This document shows, piece by piece, positions 34,944 to 40,087 of a stretch of 40,087 nt of DNA. The position numbers and the translations under genes are program-made. This DNA comes from DASYPQ01 sp041488095 (GTDB lineage: Bacteria; Planctomycetota; UBA1135; GCA-002686595), in assembly GCA_041488095.1 (NCBI GenBank), contig JBGPOP010000040.1, positions 1 through 40,087 of the forward strand. Direction: 5' to 3'. Under the pieces are notes generated by a model, which searched no databases, was not told the DNA's origin, and saw only the letters and a list, made by a program, of their open reading frames with translations. Position 1 is the stretch's first letter. Each line of letters opens with the position of its first letter.

Positions 34944-37202
34944 TCACCCGCCGCCTCCGAACACGAGCTCCTTCTCCTCCCCTACCGCGACCTCGATCTC
35001 CTTCGTCTCGGACGCCGTGCCCGGCCACTGGCACTCGACCACCAAGCGCCCCGAAGGGACGGCGGTCTCCGAGCTTCCTCCCGCAGCCACCCCGTCGCCC
35101 GCGATGGTCGTTCCCTGGCTGAGGACTCGATAGTGCAGGTACCCCTCCTTTCCCGCGTACCGCACGCGCAACCTTGCGCCGGGCGCGACGGTGAGGATGA
35201 GATCACGGGTCTCGATCCCCGCCTGCACCGAGACGCCTCGCAGGACGCCGACCCGCTGTCCGCTCGCTCTCGCTGCGAGGTCGTAGGTCCCCGGATTGAG
35301 ACCCCCGATCTGGAACGTGCCGTCCTCCTTGGAGTTCATCATCCCGAAGCCCTGGTCCGAATGGTCGCGGATGGCATACGTGATCTCGGCGACGCAGCCT
35401 TTCCCTGTAACTCCGTCGAGTACCGTCCCGCGAATGCTTCCACCGGTCTTCAGGCGCAGCACGACGCCCTCGTCACCCCCGTCGGCCTCGACCGGCTCGG
35501 AGTCAGCGTCCTCCCATCCTTGCGCGACGAGCCGATAGCGTCCGGGAACGAGCGGTCCCATCGCGAACGCACCGTCCGCTCCGGTCTGAGCCGGGAGTAC
35601 GAAGGTTGCGAGCTCGGTCTGTCCCCACAGATGTGTATGAGGCGCTGGCTCTCCGGCGGGATTGAGCACGGTCCCGCGGATGTAGAGCCCTCGATGTACT
35701 TTCAAGACCAGCTCCTGTCGTGAGGATCCATCCAGAACCTCGACGACCTGGGCGAACGGTGCGAGTCCGTCCGGATCGGCATCATCGTGATAGTCGTGTT
35801 CGGCGGCCGGACCGATCCACCACTTCCCGGGGCTCACGTCGGGGAAGACGAACCGGCCGTCCGAAGTCGTCCTCCTCTCAATGACCACGTGGCCGATTTG
35901 GTATTTCTGGAAGATCGTGGGAGCGTCGACATCGGCTCGCCGCAGCCAGATCGTCCGACCGGTTACGGCCTCGCCGTGCTGGTCGACGACGGAACCCTCG
36001 AGGCGGCATCCCGAACCGATGCTCCACTCGACCTCGCGCACCTCCCCGGGGCTCAGGGAGAGCGACGGGAGATCCGTCCTCGCCGAGTGCCCGCCGCGGA
36101 AGATCTCGACATGGAACGGCACGTCGGGAGGCAGACCTTGGAGAACGCACAGACCGGAGGGGTCCGCGCTCTCCATCCACTGCGATTCGGAGATCGAGGG
36201 GAGATACACCTCGCCGTGGTCCGATTCGCCGAGATTGTAGGACTGGGTCCACAAGCGCACGGCGCCGTCTGCGACGGAGAGGCCTCCTGCATCGAGGAGT
36301 CGGGCGCGAAGGGAAGCGGAACGGGAGAGGAGGACGACCTTGGCTTTTTCGGGGGTGTCGTGCTCCATTCCGACCTTGAGGAGAACTGTGGCGTAGCCGG
36401 CTGCCTGGATCCGAAGCTCTGGGTACTTCCACGAGCGCAGCCACAGCTCGAAGAGCCCATCGGGGTCGGTCGCGTGGTCCGCCAAGAGGGTTTCTTTCGA
36501 ATCCTGCTTCAACTCTCCGCTGTCCCTCTGCGAGGACCACCTCTCGCCGCCGAGGAGCTTGACGCTGGCTCCAGCGATGGGGCGCTTGTCCTCCCGGGCG
36601 AGGACCCTCCCGAAGTAATGAAGGTCGTCACCCGTCGGGAGCTCGAGCGTGAGCTCGCGGTGCTCTCCGGGCTTCAGGGGCGGGATCTCGCGACTTGCAT
36701 TGCCCACGTCTTCATCTTCTCCGTGAGCCGAGAGACTGAGCGCGACGCCGACGGGCAACTCAAACTCCGCGCGGCCATCCGCCGCGGTAATCGGAGCCGT
36801 GCGGAGGGTGCCCTTTGACCCGTCCACGTACTTCGAAACGAAGGACCCGTGAAAGAGCCGTGGCATGACGCTCAAGTGCACGCGGGAAAGAGACCGACCG
36901 CTCACCTTGTCGATGGTTCGCACGACGAGGGTGGCGCCGGATTCGTCTTGGACAGACGTCGCTTCCTTCGTCGATACCTCGCCCGTGGGGACTGACGCGG
37001 CGGACTCGCGTTGCGGTGCGGCGTCTGTGGCGGTGTTCGCTGAATCGAGCTCAGGAGTGCGCGCAGTTCGTAATGGAGCACCCGGTGTGGCCGTCGCTTC
37101 TGCCGGGATCGGGGTGGTCGCAGCTCCCCGAATCCAGAACAGCCAGGAAGCGAGCAGCCCCGCGACGACCACTGCGAAGAGGATCGGCACTCGCCTCACC
37201 AT
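34944..37202 (-). CDS. Membrane-anchored carboxypeptidase-regulatory-like repeat protein B
   Basis: 752 residues, tandem paralog of protein A. N-terminal transmembrane segment (VPILFAVVVAGLLASWLFWI), a Thr/Ala/Ser-rich linker, then six repeats: LVVRTIDKVSGRSLSRVHL (one more than in A), FGRVLAREDKRPIAGASV, LRARLLDAGGLSVADGAV, LEGSVVDQHGEAVTGRTI, IRGTVLNPAGEPAPHTHL and IRGTVLDGVTGKGCVAEI. The C-terminal half (GAxLRxRYxG, GxSSxxxxPxGxLxx) parallels protein A closely. AGGAGG stands 7 nt before ATG 37202. Function not known; a cell-envelope or surface role is likely. Its stop is followed by the aldehyde dehydrogenase remnant. Confidence 0.82.
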   Translation of the reverse strand: MVRRVPILFAVVVAGLLASWLFWIRGAATTPIPAEATATPGAPLRTARTPELDSANTATDAAPQRESAASVPTGEVSTKEATSVQDESGATLVVRTIDKVSGRSLSRVHLSVMPRLFHGSFVSKYVDGSKGTLRTAPITAADGRAEFELPVGVALSLSAHGEDEDVGNASREIPPLKPGEHRELTLELPTGDDLHYFGRVLAREDKRPIAGASVKLLGGERWSSQRDSGELKQDSKETLLADHATDPDGLFELWLRSWKYPELRIQAAGYATVLLKVGMEHDTPEKAKVVLLSRSASLRARLLDAGGLSVADGAVRLWTQSYNLGESDHGEVYLPSISESQWMESADPSGLCVLQGLPPDVPFHVEIFRGGHSARTDLPSLSLSPGEVREVEWSIGSGCRLEGSVVDQHGEAVTGRTIWLRRADVDAPTIFQKYQIGHVVIERRTTSDGRFVFPDVSPGKWWIGPAAEHDYHDDADPDGLAPFAQVVEVLDGSSRQELVLKVHRGLYIRGTVLNPAGEPAPHTHLWGQTELATFVLPAQTGADGAFAMGPLVPGRYRLVAQGWEDADSEPVEADGGDEGVVLRLKTGGSIRGTVLDGVTGKGCVAEITYAIRDHSDQGFGMMNSKEDGTFQIGGLNPGTYDLAARASGQRVGVLRGVSVQAGIETRDLILTVAPGARLRVRYAGKEGYLHYRVLSQGTTIAGDGVAAGGSSETAVPSGRLVVECQWPGTASETKEIEVAVGEEKELVFGGGG

Positions 37203-37287
37203 GCATCTGCCTCCTGGGAAGAGATGCTACTCCGCAGCTGGCGCGCGGTCGACTCGCGGAAGAATTGACGCGGTACGGTATTCCGCT

Positions 37288-37317
37288 TCAGCTCCTGAAG
37301 TGGATGCTCTTCCTCCG
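37288..37317 (-). repeat. 30-bp repeat, coding copy at the aldehyde dehydrogenase 3' end
   Basis: Functional member of the direct-repeat pair with 34887-34916. It encodes the C-terminal residues RKSIHFRS and the TGA of the aldehyde dehydrogenase, and ends 85 bp before the start codon of repeat protein B. Confidence 0.8.
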
Positions 37318-38673
37318 CGTGAGCCCCAGGAACCCGTACCGCGACAGCGTCGACCCGATCCCGCTCTCCTTCCACCCCGTCCACGGCAGCGCGGCATCGA
37401 GGTAATCGCAGCGGTTCTGGTACACGGTGCCGACCTCGACATCGCGCGCGAAGCGTTCGGCCCGCGCCGCCGTCCGCGTCCAGACCGACGCCGTCAGCCC
37501 GTAGCGGCTGTCGTTCATCCTCGCGACCGCCTCGTCGTCGCTCGCGACGCTCGCGACCGGCACGATCGGCCCGAAGCTCTCCTCCTGCATGGCCAGCGCA
37601 TCGTTCGGCACGCCGCCGAGGAGCGTCGGCTCGAAGAACGAGCCGCGCCCCGACGGGCGCTTGGACCGATGGAGCACCTTCGCGCCGCGCCGCACGGCGT
37701 CCTCGACCTGCCGCTCGAGCCGCTCGACCGCCTCGCGGAGCGCCATCGGTCCCATGCTCGTCTTCGGATCGAGAGGATCGCCGAGCCGATATTGCCGCAG
37801 CTCCGAGATCGCGCGCTCCAGAAACTGCGCGTAGACGCTCTCGTGCACGTACACGCGCTCCACCGCGCAGCAGCTCTGCCCGGCGTTGTAGCACGCTCCG
37901 TCGACGATGTTCACGGCCGCGAAGTCGAGGTCGGCGTCCTCCGCGACGTAGGCCGGATCCTTCCCCCCGAGCTCCAGGTTGGCGTCGATCAGGCGCCTGG
38001 CCGCCGCCGCGTAGACCTTGCGTCCCGTCGCGACAGAGCCGGTGAAGCTCACGTGGTCGACGCGAGCGTCGCCGATCAGCCGCTCGGCGCGCTCGTTCTC
38101 GAGCACGAGGTTCTGGACCAGGTCGGGGACGGAGAGCGATGCGAACGCGCGCTCGAAGTGCAGGCCGCACAGCGGCGTCAGCGGGCTGTGCTTCAGGAGC
38201 ACCGCGTTCCCGGCGAGAAGCGCGGGCACGAGGACGTTGACCGGGACGAGCAGCGGGTAATTCCACGCCGCGATGTCGAGCACGACGCCCAGCGGGTGGT
38301 GCTCGATGCGCAGGCTCATCCCCGTGGGCGCGGGCAGGACCTCCGGAGCGAGCGCGTACTTCGCGATCGCGAGCAGGTGTTCCGCGCGCGCGAGCAGCGT
38401 GTCCACCTCGCGCTTCGCCTGGACGATCGGCTTGCCCATCTGGAGCGTGACGTCGCGCGCGACCTGATCGCGGTTCGCGCGGAAGTACCCGAGCGCGCCG
38501 GCGACCTCGCGCACGCGCCGCTCGACCGGCAGCAGGCTCCACCGTCGCTGGGCCGCGCGGGCGCGGTCGAGCTTCGCGTCGAGGTCCGCGCTGGTTTCCC
38601 AGGGAACCTCCCGCACGACCTCCGCGTTGTAGGGGTTGACGACGTGCAGGGCGACGAGGGTGTCATTCGCCAC
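37288..38673 (-). CDS. Aldehyde dehydrogenase
   Basis: 461-residue NAD(P)-dependent aldehyde dehydrogenase. Oxyanion N138 in AAWNYPLL, NAD segment FTGSVATGRKV (210-220), general base E234 in LELGGKDP, and nucleophile C268 in AGQSCCAVER are all present, so it should be active. QEESFGPIVPV and the C-terminal GLTRRKSIHF are family-normal. The closest group is succinate-semialdehyde or gamma-glutamyl-aminobutyraldehyde-type enzymes, which would complete an amine-degradation route with the genes at 27993-30906, though it is 7 kb away. GTG 38673 has AAGGAGG with 6 nt spacing, a decisive start; an upstream in-frame ATG at 38748 has no support. Confidence 0.93.
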   Translation of the reverse strand: MANDTLVALHVVNPYNAEVVREVPWETSADLDAKLDRARAAQRRWSLLPVERRVREVAGALGYFRANRDQVARDVTLQMGKPIVQAKREVDTLLARAEHLLAIAKYALAPEVLPAPTGMSLRIEHHPLGVVLDIAAWNYPLLVPVNVLVPALLAGNAVLLKHSPLTPLCGLHFERAFASLSVPDLVQNLVLENERAERLIGDARVDHVSFTGSVATGRKVYAAAARRLIDANLELGGKDPAYVAEDADLDFAAVNIVDGACYNAGQSCCAVERVYVHESVYAQFLERAISELRQYRLGDPLDPKTSMGPMALREAVERLERQVEDAVRRGAKVLHRSKRPSGRGSFFEPTLLGGVPNDALAMQEESFGPIVPVASVASDDEAVARMNDSRYGLTASVWTRTAARAERFARDVEVGTVYQNRCDYLDAALPWTGWKESGIGSTLSRYGFLGLTRRKSIHFRS

Positions 38674-38791
38674 GGCCGGCCTCCTTCTTGGAACTCGTCC
38701 CCCGGCGCTCCTCCGCTTCCGGCCCCGACCGGTCCACGCTGGGGTCAACGGGGCGAGCGTCGAGCTCGCGCACGCGGGCGATGAAAATCAT
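38663..38791 (-). CDS. Possible small ORF leading into the aldehyde dehydrogenase gene
   Basis: 42 codons starting MIFIARVRELDARP and ending KKEAGRGE, with a stop that overlaps the first codons of the aldehyde dehydrogenase by 11 bp in another frame. GAGGGAAG lies before its ATG at 38791, and its third codon positions are strongly GC-biased like real genes here. It has no family resemblance. It could be a leader peptide coupled to the dehydrogenase, or chance. Confidence 0.28.
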   Translation of the reverse strand: MIFIARVRELDARPVDPSVDRSGPEAEERRGTSSKKEAGRGE

Positions 38792-39045
38792 GGTTGCTTC
38801 CCTCGACGCGGGATCCGGCGATCCCGCACGCCACCGCAGAGCATCTTGCCAACCCGGAGAACGACAAGCACCAGCAGGACATCATCCCCGCCTGCCCAGA
38901 CTGCGTTGACGAGCATCCGTCGTCAGTCACGATTTCCACCTGCCCCCCCACGGGTAAACCCGGTGGCGGACTCGATTGGGGAGACTCGCCGCCGCGAGAG
39001 GATTCATGGGCAGCCGCGTGCGCCCGATCCCTGGCAGACAGCTCG
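38674..39045. other. Gene-poor gap before the aldehyde dehydrogenase
   Basis: 372 bp between the aldehyde dehydrogenase start and the FG-GAP protein stop. It holds the dehydrogenase ribosome-binding site, the doubtful small ORF at 38663-38791 and the perfect inverted repeat gcgggatc-cggc-gatcccgc at 38808-38827. I see no tRNA, repeat element or further convincing gene. Confidence 0.6.
38808..38827 (-). terminator. Perfect inverted repeat downstream of the FG-GAP gene
   Basis: gcgggatc (38808-38815) pairs with gatcccgc (38820-38827) around the loop cggc. It lies 3' of the FG-GAP protein gene and 5' of the aldehyde dehydrogenase gene on the minus strand, so it could end the first transcript or be an operator for the second. 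There is no T-run. Confidence 0.35.
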
Positions 39046-40087
39046 TCAGCGCGAAAAAGTCACCGCGAGCGCATCGGAGCGCTTCGAGTGCAAACCCGGA
39101 GCGGTCGGATCGCGATACCAGAATTGGAAGTTCCACGTGGATCCCGGCAGGACGCTCCCCGGGCCGGAAGGCGGGTAGCGTGAGTCGAATTCGCGCCGCG
39201 CGCCACCCGCCGAGTCGGTCATCGAGGCCGGACCGAGTCGAAACTGCGTTCCCCCCAAGCATTGCCAGCCGTTGCCGAAGTACGGGAAGTTGCCGAGTGG
39301 GAACGCCGTGGCCTCGGCCGACAGGAGGAACATCCCCAGCTGCCCCGGCACCGCGCCCGTCACGGTGAGAGCGAGGTCGTTCGCGCTCAGGCTCGAGGTC
39401 CCATCCCACCCGATCCGGGCTCCGGGCCCCGAGGAGTTCGGGGCCGAGACGCAGTAGGTCTGCGGCGAGGAGTTGCGACGATCGCCGGAGTAGAGGCGAA
39501 CTCTCGCGGTGCCCCCATTCGAGTAGGTAGGCACAGGCTCGGCCACGAGGAGGTCGGGGAGGCCGTCGCGATCGATGTCCCCCAGGCTCGCGACCGCAGC
39601 GCCGAAGCTCCCGTCCAGCGTGCTCCCCACGAGCACGGAGAGCGGTTCCCCCGTTCGCCCGGAGAGGAGCTGAAGGTAGCCAGGACCGATCTCGACGGTG
39701 ATCGGGGGGCCTCCACCGCCGTACATCGGCGGCTGGCTGGCTCCGACGATCGCGTCGGGGATGTCGTCGCCGTCCAGGTCGCCGGCGCGGGCGACGGAGA
39801 TGCCGTAGCGCTCGTAAGCGGCCGTGATCCCTGCGTTGGATCGGCGGATCCAGAGGGTCGACCCGTTCTCGCCCGAGATCGCCTTCACTCGGCTCCAGCC
39901 CGGCTCCCCGAGCAGGAGGTCAGCGTGACCATCGCCGTCGATGTCGCCTAGCCCGCATCTCTCACCAGACGAAGCGGTCCTGGGCGGAGACCGGACCTGA
40001 AGAGGGCCGGGTGCGATCCGAGGAGGGTCGAGGACTGACGAGGCCCCTCGGAGAGTTGATGCCTGCGTTCTGAAGCTGCTGCAAGGC
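39046..40087 (-). CDS. FG-GAP repeat surface/secreted protein (5' truncated by window)
   Basis: The frame is open to the right window edge, so the N-terminus and any signal peptide are missing; 346 residues are visible. FG-GAP (integrin alpha-like, beta-propeller) repeats are seen as GDIDGDGHADLLLGEPGWSR, GDLDGDDIPDAIVGA and GDIDRDGLPDLLVAE, each with the Ca-binding-like DxDxDG pattern. The last ~140 residues (TYCVSAPNSSGPGARIG, NDLALTVTGA, GWQCLGGTQFRLG) form a C-terminal domain that I associate with large numbers of secreted proteins in one Planctomycetota group. Likely exported and Ca-binding; function unknown. It precedes the aldehyde dehydrogenase gene by 372 bp on the same strand. Confidence 0.8.
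   Translation of the reverse strand, partial: PCSSFRTQASTLRGASSVLDPPRIAPGPLQVRSPPRTASSGERCGLGDIDGDGHADLLLGEPGWSRVKAISGENGSTLWIRRSNAGITAAYERYGISVARAGDLDGDDIPDAIVGASQPPMYGGGGPPITVEIGPGYLQLLSGRTGEPLSVLVGSTLDGSFGAAVASLGDIDRDGLPDLLVAEPVPTYSNGGTARVRLYSGDRRNSSPQTYCVSAPNSSGPGARIGWDGTSSLSANDLALTVTGAVPGQLGMFLLSAEATAFPLGNFPYFGNGWQCLGGTQFRLGPASMTDSAGGARREFDSRYPPSGPGSVLPGSTWNFQFWYRDPTAPGLHSKRSDALAVTFSR

Noticed and set aside
38794..39183. 129-residue plus-strand frame with CPDC-like Cys pairs
   Set aside because: It overlaps the end of the FG-GAP gene, lacks a ribosome-binding site and has no recognisable pattern beyond two chance Cys pairs.

Overview
This 40 kb window is GC-rich, densely coded bacterial DNA. 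No rRNA, tRNA, transposase or CRISPR array was seen. Several secreted proteins are of a kind I associate with Planctomycetota of the Poly30/Pla133 type: an FG-GAP repeat protein with a characteristic C-terminal domain, an M14 carboxypeptidase with a long appended tail, and anchored proteins built of carboxypeptidase-regulatory-like repeats. That placement is an inference from protein style, not a measured phylogeny.

Layout. (1) 1-4122, envelope polysaccharide genes: the 3' part of a GT2-tail/polytopic membrane fusion, facing a nucleotide-sugar dehydrogenase and an NAD-dependent epimerase. (2) 4188-8182: an HD phosphohydrolase; then a secreted DsbD-N-like protein followed by a secreted redoxin whose TGA 'stop' sits where the family has a conserved Cys; then a secreted protein of three degenerate YHS-like repeats on the other strand. 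(3) 8265-10929: PlsC-type acyltransferase, NRDE/TANGO2 protein, HExxH lipoprotein. (4) 18596 down to 10961, one long minus-strand gene run: 3-hydroxyacyl-CoA dehydrogenase, two cyclophilins, enoyl-CoA hydratase, thiolase, an aconitase-family protein with the swivel domain first, and an isocitrate/isopropylmalate-type dehydrogenase. (5) 18927-26327: small membrane and secreted hypotheticals, a second thiolase, SirB1-like, LON-substrate-binding and M14 peptidase genes, and a lone HicB-like gene. (6) 26346-31783: esterase-like and DUF2459-like genes, then a run of glutamine synthetase-like, class-I amidotransferase-like hydrolase (C26/PuuD-like), SDR and creatininase-family lipoprotein genes, resembling a gamma-glutamylation route for amines. 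(7) 31844-40087: an alpha/beta hydrolase, two tandem paralogous repeat proteins, an aldehyde dehydrogenase and an FG-GAP protein cut by the window edge.

The most notable observation is at 7208-7245. The redoxin frame ends ...TKSYG-TGA-PVKYAKP-TAG. From memory, relatives end in a G-C-(N/S)-(I/V)-K-(W/Y) motif, so the TGA falls exactly on the conserved Cys. Fourteen bases later there is a perfect 9-bp hairpin with a GGU apical loop, 23 nt from the TGA, which fits the bacterial SECIS pattern. A separate, much stronger terminator-like hairpin follows at 7251-7290. I infer an undescribed selenoprotein with a C-terminal selenocysteine, cotranscribed with a DsbD-N-like partner.

A second notable observation is a 30-bp exact copy of the aldehyde dehydrogenase 3' end between the two tandem repeat-protein paralogs. 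It lies at nearly the same distance (84 versus 85 bp) from each paralog's start codon, and looks like the scar of the duplication that produced the pair.
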